Source: Haplomitrium mnioides
Taxonomy: Eukaryota > Marchantiophyta > Haplomitriopsida > Calobryales
DNA: 47,875 nt
Direction: 5' to 3'
Assembly: GCA_049999725.1 (NCBI GenBank)
Contig: JBNGIS010019103.1
Location: 1-47,875 of the forward strand
Part shown: piece after piece, positions 19,527 through 31,130 of the stretch
Layout of the letters: each line of letters starts with the position of its first letter
How positions within the stretch are numbered: the first letter of the stretch is position 1
Position numbers and translations under genes: made by a program
The notes under the pieces: generated by a model
The model's database searches: none
What the model was told of the DNA's origin: nothing
What the model saw: the letters and a program-made list of their open reading frames with translations, nothing else

Positions 19527-20030
19527 TTATTCCCTAGGCACGCCCTTTAGATCTGTATTACTCCATGCAAATATGTCATTGTAATTCCCCAGGGTCTGCA
19601 TAAAAGTTCTCTCAACCCCCTTGTTCAGGGCAAAGCCAAGCTGGAATGTCCTCTCATCGGAAACCGTTATTTTTCGATACTGCTCCGTCTTTATGACCTC
19701 CACTTTGTTCATGTTTGTGGAATCATAGTCTGACTCCAAGTGGGCGAGCCTTAGGCCACCTACAGCAAGCTTCTTGTCAGGTTCTCTTACCCCACCTTGG
19801 TGATCAGCCTCCCCTTGAATGATGGCTGTAGTCGACTCTCCTTTTAGATCGGTTTCATGGTTGGAAGCGGATGCCTCTGACTCCCCTTTTTGGTTAGGTC
19901 CAGAGCTAAGGATTGACACTCCTGACCCTGCTTCTTTTGTGTCCCAAACCCCAAATACAAAAGTCTCCAACTGATTCACTTTCGTCTCAGCCTCGCCCAC
20001 AAAATCTGCCTCTGTCATGTCGCTCACCAA
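19527..20030 (-). pseudogene. Gypsy-1 protease-RT spacer
   Basis: A 167-codon open stretch. Most has no recognised motif and looks like a linker rich in charged and polar residues. Its end, TLGNYNDIFAWSNTDLKGVP, is the conserved segment just upstream of RT in many plant gypsy elements. It shares the frame of the protease (20624-20076) and is one frame off RT. Confidence 0.75.
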
Positions 20031-20075
20031 TTTCAGCTAGTAAGTGTCATCGTCCTTCGACTCCTCTTCCACTGA

Positions 20076-20624
20076 TCACTCAATGTCATACTCCTTGTCT
20101 TCTGTGGTCTCTCTCTCATGTGGGGCAGGTCCGTAATGAACCACGGTCTTGCTTGGCCCGAACACTAATGTAGAGTCCCCCCAATTGTGCATGACTTTGG
20201 CACCATACAGCCAGGGCCTCCCGATTAACATAGGGTATGGGGAACTTCTAACTGGCCTCATAACCAAGTAGTTCAGGGAAAACTCCTTTCCTCCAATCCA
20301 GGTTGGCACCTTCAGCAAGGCCTCCAAGGGCTTAACCCTAGACTCGTCAGCCAACCGCATAATTCTTTCGGTTGGTTTGAAAGTCTTGAAGCCAAGATAG
20401 TGGGCGGTCTCCTCAGCCATGATATTCACTCCTGCACCTCCATCCATGGGCACCAAGGACAAAGTACACCCTGCAATCTGGATTTCTATCTCAAGGACTC
20501 CTTTATCTAAACAGATCATCCTCAAGTTGGCGATGGTGCCTATTGTAGGGAGCTTCCTTTTCCTCTTGGCGCCAATGAATAGCTCCCAGAGTTGCCTCTT
20601 GTATACAAGACTGTCCTTGATCAA
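20076..20624 (-). pseudogene. Gypsy-1 aspartic protease
   Basis: The 182-codon open stretch has a retropepsin active site, VPMDGGAGVNIM, where Asp-Gly-Gly stands in for the usual Asp-Ser/Thr-Gly, followed by the flap/second-half pattern YPMLIGRPWLYGAKV. It would process the Gag-Pol polyprotein. It is open within itself but disconnected from gag and RT by frame changes. Confidence 0.82.
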
Positions 20625-20726
20625 CTAACCCACTGTCGCGGTGACCAGGCAATCCCTTACATCCCTTTGGATGTTGTAGAGCCCGAGAGTTCTAGGTGGT
20701 GGCGGGGGTGCTAGGTCTTGTTTGGC

Positions 20727-22361
20727 CTACTTGGCGGCATTTTTACGATTGACCTCTTGCAGGGTCTTATCCGTCGCTTGCTGAGCTTCAGCTGCCTCTA
20801 GGGCCTCCAACTGCTTCTTCACTTCCTCCTCTTGCTTCAGATATAATAACTTAGGGTAGTTATTGCTCCCTTTTGTAGTCTGAATCCTCCTCAGTAGAGA
20901 GCACCTTTGCGGTCCTCTCCTTCTTCTGAGCATGCTTGGCTTTCCCCCTTTCCTTGGCCCTGGCTGCTGCCCTTGTGGTCACTCGATAGCAGTTCTCTTC
21001 CACCATCATCTCCACTCCTGGGAATTCTACCCCATGCTCCCATGAAGTGGTCACTAGATTGATTGTTGCCGACGATGGTGCGTGCTGGGCCGGATTGGCT
21101 TCTTGGGTGGGGGCAATTATTGGTCAAATGCCCTTCCTTCTTGCAGCTGGTACATAATGGGGTTGGCAAGCCATATCCTTGCTTCTGGGGCTCCAGACAA
21201 TTAGAGGAAATGTGGCCTGGCTACCCACAATTCCAACATACCATCACCTTGGTCCGGTTTGGACCAGTCCCTACCTGTTGTGGTCGTGTGTGCCCCCATG
21301 CTGCCGATTGGCCCGACACTAGATTGACCGGTCTGCCTGCCATCATTCGAGGCTGGCTGACCGCCTGGTACACGAGCTCAAGTGGCTCCTCTTGCAGATA
21401 CTCCACCTCTTCATGGTACCACTCGAGTGGATCCTCCCGTGCATAATGAATAGGTGTCGCATCTAGGGGACATTCTTGTGGGGAGTGCCCATAGGTTCTG
21501 CACTTCACGCACCATATATGAGCCCTTTGTGACAACAATGTTTTCCCGTCTGGCTTCAAGCCTGCAAAATGGATTGTCATGGCCTCCAATTTTGCATTAA
21601 TCTCCTCTATAGGGTCTTCTCCGCCCCCCCCCCCCCCCCCTCTCCTTTTGCTAGTCTCTGCCCCAACGCCTCTATCATAGGACCGATGGCCCTTTTTCTC
21701 CTTGGCCTCCTTATGCTTGTCATGTTTTTTGCCCCTCTTCTCTTTGGCCTCTTTTTTCTTCCTGCTCTATTTCTTCTTCTGCCTCCTATGGGACCTTCAT
21801 CCTCTGAGCTTTCTGAGGTGCTCTCGCTCTCAGATTCAGATTCTGAAGAGGAATTAGCGTCAGAGCTATCCTCTTGACTAGAACTCTCCGAAGAACTTTT
21901 AGACTCATCCCTCCTCTTTGTCTTCCTCTTCGAGCTTGACACCTCATCCTTGACATAGGATTGGGCTTCTTCCACTGCTTGCTCAAGGCATGTGGGTTTG
22001 GATCTCCTCACCCAAGCCCCTAAACTTATAGGCATGGCTGAAATGAACCAAGAGGTAAGCATCCCATCCGATGCAGGGGGTTGATCTTCCGGGCCATTCG
22101 CTGGAATCGTTGCAGAAATTTCTGCACCGATTAGATTTTTTTTGTCTTCATTTAGCCAATCTTGATCAAGGCCTCTAATTCCCCTCCTATTTTCCTGAAT
22201 TCTTCCAAGAAGGCTGCCTTGAAGGTGTCCCAATTCCTTTTGGTGGCCTCTGGTAGGGTCTGATACCAAGGACTAGCCTCCCTCTTCAACACCCCAAGGA
22301 GAATGGCCTCCTTGATGAGGTTCTCTCCATTGGTATAAGCTGTGCCCTCAAACACATCCAA
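20727..22361 (-). pseudogene. gag: Gypsy-1 gag with three zinc knuckles
   Basis: Minus-strand pieces in shifting frames. Capsid-like part: FEGTAYTNGENLIKEAILL and WDTFKAAFLEEFRKIG (22350-22160). Then a linker with NGPEDQPPASDGMLTSWF, and a Ser/Glu/Asp-rich stretch plus a basic RRNRAGRKKRPKRR run (about 21950-21700). Three CCHC knuckles follow: CVKCRTYGHSPQEC (near 21510), CWNCG-stop-PGHISSNC (near 21240, split by TAG) and CTSCKKEGHLTNNC (near 21150). A basic/coiled tail ends near 20727. A 17-G homopolymer on this strand (plus 21624-21640) coincides with one frame change. Three knuckles is more than the usual one or two. Confidence 0.8.
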
Positions 22362-22656
22362 CCACTCATCCAGGTCTTCCTCGGTAGATCCTCATAATGT
22401 TTTGGGACCTATGCGCCACATGCCCTATATTGGCCATTGGGTTGTTAGGTTATACAGAATAGGGAGCTCTAACCGCCTTTTCAAGACTCCTTCCACTTCT
22501 GAGGGAGATTCCTCCTTTATCAAAACATGGCAACCTCCTTGGCTGATCTCCTTCCACTTATGGTGCTAGGCTGCTCCCAGAATTCTAGAACCATTTTCCT
22601 TGCTCCACTGTTTACTTAACAAATTAATGCAAGTTTAATTTCCAAAACTCTTTTGT

Positions 22657-22672
22657 CCCGCCGTGATCGCCA
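22657..22672 (-). promoter_or_regulatory. Gypsy-1 candidate primer binding site
   Basis: On the minus strand, ten bases after the 5' LTR end (TTGACA), TGGCGATCACGGCGGG begins with the TGG expected opposite a tRNA CCA tail. I cannot assign the tRNA from memory. Position and TGG start support the call. Confidence 0.6.
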
Positions 22673-22682
22673 AAAAAATGTA

Positions 22683-25600
22683 TGTCAACCATGTGGTCAG
22701 TCTCTTATCTATTTTCCGACCGATGTACACCCACTTAAGAGCTGACTTGTGTTTCGGGACCTTTTATGGGAAGGACTTTGCACCAATTTGACCCCAACTC
22801 TTACTTACCCACTGTGGAGTAACTACAACATCGCCTTACAACAACCAAGTGCAACACATGCATTCACACACCCACAACCAACACGTGCTCTTCCGCTGAA
22901 CCCAATAGACTCGAATAGTATTTCATAATATTTTAGTGGTCCACAGATACTCCAATTCTAATGAACCTCTAGCTTGCCCTCCTTCCAACGCCAACAGATG
23001 CAGGTCACACCCCTCCTTCAGGCCTTAACCTCCAGAGGTGCCACTTGGGAAAGCAGTGGCGGGCAAAACAAGGGAATGGTTCTTTTATGAGAAGGCCCCT
23101 TTGCAAGTTATCACTTTGAGGTCTTAAGGAGTTCCTCTTCACCTTACAAGCCTTTCCACTGATCCACAATTACTTTAGCAACCACCTTGCTCATACATAC
23201 TCAATGCCGAAATGCACACATACATAGGCTGAGGTACTGCTGAAGGCAATCCGAAATATAATTCAGGAGTCCCGAACCGGACCCAAACACCTTGCGTACA
23301 ATCCCAGCATCCGAAATATCACAAGGCAATGTTAATAACTCTGACTCCCCCTTCGCAGGGTGTACCCAGGGTCTGAACAAGCCGGGATGCGGGTATACCC
23401 CAAATCCTAAGAGCTTTACAGAAAATATAAGCAAAAACCAAATCTAACTAATACACACATACATAGATACACACACTCACACACTGCATTCCACCAAAAT
23501 TGTAGGGTCTTCAACGTTATAAGATCCAATCTTTCCAACAAACTTCCCTCCTCCTCGGATCAGCAACTCCACCCTTCAATTCCTCACCCACGCACTCTCA
23601 TCTAGATAGTTTTTCAACTTCCCTCGTGAGAAGCCTTGAATTTACTTCCTCAAGCTTAGAAGAGGATTTCTTAAACTTCCACATCTAGAAGACATTCCTC
23701 TTGACTGCTGGCCACCCACCCACCTTGAGCTACGAATGGATCTTCTATATAGTGCATAAGCAGTAACGCAACCACTCCTCTCTTGGCTCCACTTGAGAGA
23801 TTCGACCAAAAACGCCCCCGAGCGCCCCTGGGATTGATGCTCTTGCACATTTGATGTTGAGACGACCCCAAGATCCCCCCTTGGCAGCCTCTCCCAAATT
23901 CAAGACAGAAAGAACCCCCTTTGGATTCAAGTAGCGATACACCTCCGAATGCTGGTGCACCTGCAGCGATGAGTACACTTCGATTGCATGAGACTCTAGA
24001 GCTCCACGCTCAGTGATTCTTAATGCCCTTCCAGTCCACCTCCACCCCTGCTAGCCCCCCTACAGGAGTCCACTCGCCTCACGTGAATCTTCCCTAGAAT
24101 GCTCTCCTCTCTTCCTCGATGCGTCTTCCTCTCCGAGACTGCTTTTGCAACTCAATTTTGCATATTCATCAACCCCTCAAACGTCGCAGCGCATCAATCT
24201 ATACCCCCCTCCCCCCACGCGCGCGCATCTCTTTCCAGCGTTTCTTGCTCAAGATGCCTCCCCATGGCAGTTTTTCCAGTTAGCAACCGTTTCTTGGTGT
24301 GGTGACACCTATTGGTACGGTTGAGGGCTGGTCTGCAGTTTAACGGGGTGCTCCGTAGTTTTGCTAGGTTAGGAGAAGACACCCTCGGTGTAGCTCAAAG
24401 GTATGTCTTGGTGTAGGCGTGTCCACATTAGCAAATTGAGGAAGGTGAAGCAGTCACCGCTCTGTAGGTTGGATCCAACAAATTAGTCCCAAACAAGATC
24501 AAAAGAAGGAATGTCCGAAGAGGTTGTGGCCGATGGAACCTAGATTGTTTGCTATGATGTAGTTATCTTGGTGGAGACCCAAAGCCAGAGCCCAAAGAGA
24601 TTTGTTCTGCAGCAAGATCCGAAGAGATGCGTCTGAAGAGTGGTAGGTCCGTTGATCAACCTGAAAATTGAATGCCCGACGTATCCCGTGGACTGATCTG
24701 CAGTAATCCGTGGGCTGATCCGCAATTTTCCTCGGCTGCTCCTCAATTTCCCTTGGGCTGCTCTCCAATTGCCACGTTTCCAAAAATTCTCGCGGACTGC
24801 TCCAAGGCTGCCTCGTTTCCGTTGTCTCCTACAGATTCCTGCAAGGTTGCCACGTTTCCGATGTCGAGCCGTGTGCTACCGCCCGCAAGGTGGAAGTTGG
24901 ACCGCCATTGACCCCTTGATTCTGAAGTTGACTTTCTTTCGATGTATTCTGCAGACTCCTCCAAGGCTGCCACATTTTCGATGTCGCGCCGTCCGCCGCC
25001 GCCCACAAGGTGGAAGTTGAATCGCCACTGACCACCTGATTCCGAAGTTGATTGTCTTCCGCGGACTCATCCAAGGCTGCCACATTTTTGATGTCGCGCC
25101 GTCCGCCACCGCCCGCAAGGTGGAAGTTGGACTGTCTCTAACTCCCTGATTCCAAAGTTGACTGCCTTCCGATGCAACCTGCGGAGTCCTCCAATGCTGC
25201 CACGTCTCTAAAGTTTCCCATGGACTCCCCGAAGTCGCCACGTCTCCAAAGTTCCCCACGGACTCCTCCAAGGCTGCCACGTCTACAAAGTTTCCCATGG
25301 ACTCCTGCAAGGCTGCCACGTTTATGAAGTTCCCCACGGATTCTTGCAAGGCTGCCACATTTCCGATGTCGCGCCATCCGCAAGGTAGAAGTTAGACCGC
25401 CACTAACCTGGATTTCTGAAGTTGACTGCCTTTTGATGTCTTTCACGAACTCCTCCAAAGTTGTACCTTACGTTGTAACCCGCAGACTCCTCCAAGGCTG
25501 CCACGTCTCCAAAGTCTCCCACGGACTCCTCGAAGTCGCCACGTCTCCGAAATTCCCCACGGACTCCTACAAGGCTGCCACGTTTACAAAGTTCCCCACG

Positions 25601-27516
25601 GATTCCTGCAAGGCTGCCACGTTTCCGATGTCACACCGTCCCCCGCCGCCCGCAAGGTGGAAGTTGGACTGCCACTGACCCCATGATTCGGAAGTTGACC
25701 GTCCTTTGATGTCTTCCGCAGACTCCTCCAAGGCTACCACATTTCCGATGCCGCGCCGTCCACCACCACTCGCAAGGTGGAAGTTGGACCGCCACTGACT
25801 CCCTAATTTCGAAGTTGACTGCCTTGCGATGTAACCTGCAAAGTCCTCCAAGGCTGCCACGTCTCCGAAGTTTCCCACGGACTCCCCAAAGTCGCCAAGT
25901 CTCCAAAGTTCCCCACAAACTCCTCCAAGGCTGCCATGTTTACAAAGTTCCCCATGGACTCCTGCAAGGTTGCCACGTTTACGAAGTTCCCCACAGATTC
26001 CTGCAAGGCTGCCACGTTTCCGATGTCACGCCGTCCGCAAGGTGGAAGTTGGACCGCCACTGACATGATTTCTGAAGTTGACCGCCTTCCGATGTCTTCC
26101 GCGGACTCCTCCAAAGTTGTACCTTACGTTGTAACCCATGGACTCCTCTAAGGCTGCCAGGTCTCCGAAGTTTCCCACGAACTCCCCAAAGTTGCCACGT
26201 CTCCGAAGTTCCCCACGGACTCCTCCAAGGCTGCCACGTCTACAAAGTTCCCCACTGACTCCTGCAAGGCTGCCATGTTTACGAAGTTCCCCATGGATTC
26301 CTGCAAGGCTGCCACATTTCCGATGTCGCGCCATCCACCATCGCCCACAAGGTGAAAGTTGGACTGCCACTGACATGGATTTCTAAAGTTGATTGCCTTC
26401 TGATGTCTTCTGCGGACTCCTCCAAAGTTGTACCTTACGTTGTAACCCGCGGACTCCTCCAAGGCTGCCATGTTTCCGAAGTTTCCCACGGACTCCCCGA
26501 AGTCGCCATGTCTCCGAAATTCTCCACAGACTCCTACAAGGCTGATACATTTACAAAGTTCCCCACGGATTCTTGCAAGGCTACCACATTTCCGATGTCA
26601 AGCAGTCCGCCGCCGCCCGCAAGGTGGAAGTTAGACTGCCATTGACCTAGATTTTCGAAGTTGACTGCCTTCCGATGTCTTCCGCATACTCCTCCAAAGT
26701 TGTACCTTACATTGTAACCCACGGACTCCCCGAAGTCGCCACGTCTCCGAAGTTTCCCACGGACTTGCTGTGTTTGAAGTGTCTGTTTCCGACGCCCGCC
26801 GTACCTACATCCTTAGTGCAGCTACATCTCGCTCAATTCCTTCCAACCTCCCTTTGCGTGATTCTTCTCTTGCTGCGAATTCAGACCCGCTTGCACAATG
26901 CCCCCCTTTTGGTAAATTCTCCTTGCTGCGACGATCCCGCTGCGATAAATCTTTCCTCCTTTTATCCTTTCTGCCCTCCTCCTTTCCTACTCGCATTCTT
27001 GTTGGGTTTATAGCCTCCATGCAGCCCCTGCACAATCCGCTTGCATTGTGCTAGCTCCCTTATTTGCAATCTGCCCAACCTCGATTTCCTCCCCTTGATC
27101 CAATCTTCAACATAAATCCTCGCCTTACTCGATCAGCCTCTCCCTCTGCACCCAATTTTGTTTTGCAATCCTCCCAGTTGCTCGCACTCCTCCTTGGCCG
27201 CGACATTATCTAGCCCCTTGGTTTTTCTAGTTCCTATGCATCTGAAATTCCTCTCGATTCCAACTGGCTCCTCTTTTGAAGTGTATAATCCGTGAGTAGA
27301 GAGGAAAAAAAGGAAAAAGAAAGGTAGAGATAAGAAGAAGAGAAGAAAGGGGACAGAGGAGAGAGAAGAGGAGAGAGAAGGGAAGGATAGAATAATAAAA
27401 ATATACAAATAAAACATAACAAAATATAATAAAATAATATAAAGTGAAATAATATACTAAACTTGAAGCTCTATAATAACAAAATTTAGAAAAAATGCAA
27501 AAACACCTGGCCGACA
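22683..27516 (-). repeat. Gypsy-1 5' LTR (4834 bp)
   Basis: It starts TGTCAACC at 22683 and ends GCCGACA at 27516 on the plus strand, and aligns with 12772-16604 along its length. The extra 1001 bp lies mainly in the tandem array (about 24830-26765). The purine-rich and AT-rich section at 27300-27450 is the U3 start on the minus strand. Confidence 0.92.
24830..26765. repeat. Minisatellite in the 5' LTR, expanded
   Basis: The units match those of the other LTR: CTGCCAC anchors at 25274, 25313 and 25352 (39 bp apart), and 24847 to 24967 (120 bp). The block marker TTGTACCTTACGTTGTAACC and near copies occur four times (about 25461, 26117, 26428, 26700), against once in the other LTR. Copies of a roughly 270-650-bp higher-order block thus explain the 1-kb length difference. 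Confidence 0.9.
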
Positions 27517-27521
27517 GATGG
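27517..27521 (+). repeat. Target site duplication GATGG (right copy)
   Basis: This is an exact repeat of 12767-12771. Gene D sequence resumes immediately after, in register with the uninterrupted E2 copy near 45665. Confidence 0.92.
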
Positions 27522-28765
27522 TTGTGGACCTTTCTTTGTCCTCATCAAATAAAGACCACGATGTTCAAGATCCAAATGTGTTTGTCCAAACACACAAAAA
27601 ACATAGAATCGGTGGACTATATCAATTTTGGAGATGATTCGCTATTACCAATGGTACCACTCAAACAACAAGTGATTTCTAATCAAGTTGGACCTCTGAA
27701 TCAGATTGGGAGAACTTTAAAACACTGAATTCTTTTGGAGGAATCTTCAAATGATAGTTCAGGAAATGATTCTAGTAAAGAGTCTCAATCAACTAACGTT
27801 TTGTTGGAATTATCACCAAGGCACCAATTATTTTACACAAAAACCTTTCCTAATGTTCAATATATTGATGGAGATTCTATTTCCTCAAGGTGGTCTTCAT
27901 CCATCAAAAGCTTATTTTGAAGAAACAAACAGTGTTATCAATTATGTTTAAGATCTTCAAGACAATGAATTATCTTCGATGGTTGGATTTGCCTATAGAC
28001 TGAATCAACTAACACTACATAAGAACTCTTTGTTTGGGCCAAAACCCAAACGGGTAAACACTTTACGTGAAAATTCTTTGCGGAAAGTTCATCATGACGG
28101 GAGCTTTGTGAAGAAAAATCTCAATCCAATATCAATTTTGAAATTGAGGTGAATTTTATGTTGCTGAAATGATTGTTTGTTGTTGTGCAAGATAGATTTT
28201 TTGAAAAGTGTGAGAAACGTATTTTTGACAAAGCATGAAGAATCGAGGTATCACATTGCAGTGGGGAATACCAAGAAAAAACTCTGATGTTGTCAATTGG
28301 TTCACTCTGTCTAGCGGTGCCATTGTCTATAGAAGAGCTTTCAAATTGTTATTATCAGTAGGGAATGATAGAATCCAAAGGATTCAAGATCTCAAAAATG
28401 TAGATTCTAGAGGCATTTTTGGAAATAGAGAATTATTTGCTAAAGGAGTATTCGCATGTGAATGGATGGACAGTTTTTTTGAGAGACAATGTGAGAGAAT
28501 GCTCACTCACAAAGTTTATAACTTACTTGACAATTTTAGAAAATATGAAGTTTATTACTACTACACTACTTTTTTGAAAGAGAAAGATCTCGATTGCATT
28601 ATTTTGTTTTTGGGTTTTACAAAATGTTGGAGAACTTATTTTTCAAATGTTAAAATTCCCAAACAGAATAGATTTGATGTTTGTGAAACCTGCAAAGAAA
28701 TAAAATCATTGCGAGAAAAATTTGTCTTGGAGTCTAACAAAGGTAACAAATTTCTTCTCTTTTGA
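27522..28765 (+). pseudogene. Gene D (E1), N-terminal half after the gypsy insertion
   Basis: It aligns with E2 45670-46950. It contains an acidic, serine-rich stretch (NDSSGNDSSKESQSTN near 27770), GFAYRLNQL, LFGPKPKRVNTL (near 28030), and a Cys-containing segment. A 176-codon open stretch (28235-28765) follows with NSDVVNWFTL, IVYRRAFKLLLSVGNDRIQR (near 28330) and RFDVCETCKEIKSLREK (near 28670). The pattern Cys-rich start, YRRAF..L.VGNDRI and VCETCKEIK matches the N-terminal halves of DUF7869-type proteins as I remember them. Several stops precede the open stretch. Transcription would start left of the gypsy element, so this part is cut off from its promoter. Confidence 0.55.
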
Positions 28766-29928
28766 AACCTATGGCTATTTGATGTTCCTTTAACAAGACT
28801 CAAAGCTTAGTTCTAAAGATGTTATGCTTTCTCAATTTAGTGCCAAAAGATATTTGTTTTGTTAAGTTGTTGAACAAACAATATTTGAGTTAAATAAACC
28901 TTAGCAACTTAAGTTTTCATAACAGACTCTATACTCACATAGGGTCTGTTGCTTTGAGTTTGAATCCAAACCATGTTGAGAGTCGAATAAAGCGAGGAAA
29001 TTGATCTAATTGTTAGTTGTGACCTTAGCCTTGTTGGAATGCGTGATAGCATCCTACAATATTGGATCGATGTCCAATCTTTATAAAAATGAATTTAGAA
29101 TCTAGAAAGTAGAAAGGAATTTAAAATGTGAAAATATGCATGTGCAAAGTATTGCACCAATATGAAAAGTTATTAATGAGCGTATCAACTAAATGTATGT
29201 ATCTACTCATCTACTAGTCTCACTAACTTAAGTAAATATACTTAGTATAGTAAAACTAACTTAGTTAAGGATTAGTTAAAGTTAACTAACCTTAGGATAA
29301 TAAGCTACCTAACCCATGATAGCTTGTAATTTTAACAAGCCTTGCATCAAGTTTTGCTATTGTTGCTTTGAATCAAGAGCCTATTGCTAGATAAACATTA
29401 TCAAGAATTGTTTTTGTTGTTTGCAAATCCTATACACGCATAGGTTTTGTTTTTGTTTCTTTCAATTCAAGTAGCAACAATAGTCAAAGCAAGCTAAGAT
29501 ATTGATGTTGTTGCTTTTGGTTCTTTACACGCAAAGGATTAACTATTGTTCCCATTGATTCTATGAGAGCATAGAATCTGTTATTGTTTTTTTAATCTTA
29601 TGTGCACATAGAGTCCAAGCTACCTTTGAAATTGAAGTTCCAGTTTGGCATCTATTGTGCGCAAATCTTGTTTTTCTCCTCTAGAAACTTTTGCTTATTT
29701 CAAGTCAAAGACAAGTACTTATTGTGAATGTTATTCAGATTCTCCTATATTTGAATTAACTAAAGATTATTTTAAATATTTTTATAAAATTTCAACTCTA
29801 CCAATCCAAACATTTGTTGAAGCTGATTTGAACATTTTTAGCATATGAGGTTATCTTTTGAAGTTTGAAACATCAACACATGTTTTTTTGAACTACTTTT
29901 ATCTCTTTGATGCTTTGTGATGACGCAG
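28766..29928 (+). other. Gene D (E1) large intron
   Basis: About 1.1 kb of AT-rich sequence lies between the exon ending near KEIKSLREK...ESNKGNK and the acceptor GACGCAG (AG at 29927-29928) before TCAAATATAATCG. E2 shows the same acceptor at 47617 and a shorter intron. No gene is recognised inside, apart from the palindrome units. Confidence 0.5.
29400..29625. repeat. Intronic palindrome cluster (gene D large intron, E1)
   Basis: Four units occur: near 29424 (AATCCTATACACGCATAGG), 29524 (CTTTACACGCAAAGGATT), 29557-29578 (9-bp arms GATTCTATG and complement around AGAG), and 29600 (TTATGTGCACATAGAGTCC). Each is followed by a short T/G-rich spacer such as TGTTATTG. A single related unit (ACTCTATACTCACATAGGGT) lies earlier, near 28925. 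The E2 intron carries matching units at 47095-47385. Confidence 0.8.
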
Positions 29929-31130
29929 TCAAATATAATCGCCAATTGTTTCTTCATTGTAATCAACAAATGAAAGAAAAAAAACAAAACTTGCAAACCA
30001 TCAAAGAAAATGTTATGCCGATAGTCAAAAGTACCTAGAAATTGTCATTGATGGAATGGATTAAAAGAAAACATCCATTCCACACTAGCCTTTGCCACCA
30101 AAAAATGTTGATAAAGATTTTTTGGTGGGTGTGCATGTTGTTGGTACCTCAATATTCTATCATGCTCTTTCTTCAAGGGTCTTCTTAACCTACGAAAACT
30201 TGAGAAGCAACTCTAGCTTGACAGTTATGGTGCTCAATAGAATATTATGTGACTTTGAAGGGCCATTGCTTCCAACTTTGTATCTTCAATTGGACAATAC
30301 GACATGAGAGAATAAGAATTCCATCTTATTTGAATATCTTAGTCTCTTTATTGGCAATAATGCTTTCCGAATAATCAAGGTGGATTTCTCATGGTTGGCC
30401 ATACTTATGATCAAACCGATCAAATGTTTAGCAAATTCTCAGAGCATTTGAAACGTGTCAAATCTTTCACGATTACAAGTCTTAGCAAGGTGTTATAATT
30501 ATCTTATAATCCTAAACCTCAAGTAACTCTTTTAACAGAAACTTGGGACATTAAAATGTTTCTGCAACAATGTCCCTCTCTGGTTAAAAACATACATGAT
30601 ATTACCTTTAATCAACAATTCAAGGTCTATTTGAGTGATTCGAAGGCAAAGATTTGGAGCAAAAAATTTTCAAGAGATGAATTTTGGTTACCTTTGGATG
30701 GTATTTGTCAACTCAAATGCCTACTTGAATTGGAAAAGAAATTTTAAGCTCAACATTGATTCCTCTCAAGCACATGCTAAAATCAAACGATCTCAAAAGG
30801 AAGAAAGAGAAGTTGATACATAGAAAGTGGTCTTTGTAGTAAAGAGCAACATAAATGAGAAATGCTACAAGTTCTTTACAGATTCTGATATTCAATGGTG
30901 AAATAACTTTTTTCTTGCCCAATAAGAGATTGCGGCTTACATCCTTGAAAGAAAAAGATGAGGACTCAAAGTAAAATTCACCTTTCCACCTTCACAACCG
31001 GTAAGTACTTGTAATGATTCTCAAAATATTTGTCTAAGCTCTCGATTTGATGCTCAACAGACAAAGAAAGATGCTCTAGTAGAACATATAATTTCTACGT
31101 ATTGAGCAATTTATGATGGAGCACCTAGGC
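29929..31130 (+). pseudogene. Gene D (E1), C-terminal domain: DUF7869-like, possible DDE-type nuclease
   Basis: Motifs in order: IVIDGMD (near 30043), VGVHVVGTSIFYHAL (near 30130), LPTLYLQLDN (near 30270-30297) followed by a stop and ENKN, MVGHTYDQTDQMFSKFSEHL (30391-30451, other frame), and FKVYLSDSKAKIW...WLPLDGI (near 30620-30705). I recall the same series, IIIDGMDQ, LQLDN..ENKN and VGHTHEDIDQMF, in DUF7869-containing proteins of animals, algae and non-seed plants. The conserved acidic residues (DGMD, LDN, TYDQTD) are spaced like an RNase H-fold nuclease or transposase; that role is my inference. Stops and at least two frameshifts show it is dead. Coding similarity fades near 31130. Confidence 0.6.

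Larger units (their letters stand above)
12772..27516 (-). mobile_element. Gypsy-1: complete but decayed Ty3/gypsy element with giant LTRs, inserted in gene D
   Basis: The 14745-bp element lies in minus orientation and is bounded by TGTC...GACA LTR ends and the duplication GATGG. Order on the minus strand: 5' LTR (27516-22683), primer site, gag, protease, RT, RNase H, integrase, polypurine tract, 3' LTR (16604-12772). No chromodomain follows integrase, so it is probably a non-chromovirus. LTRs are 4834 and 3833 bp; the difference is mainly minisatellite copy number. The coding region has several frameshifts and stops. Its GC content looks higher than the surrounding AT-rich DNA. Confidence 0.93.
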
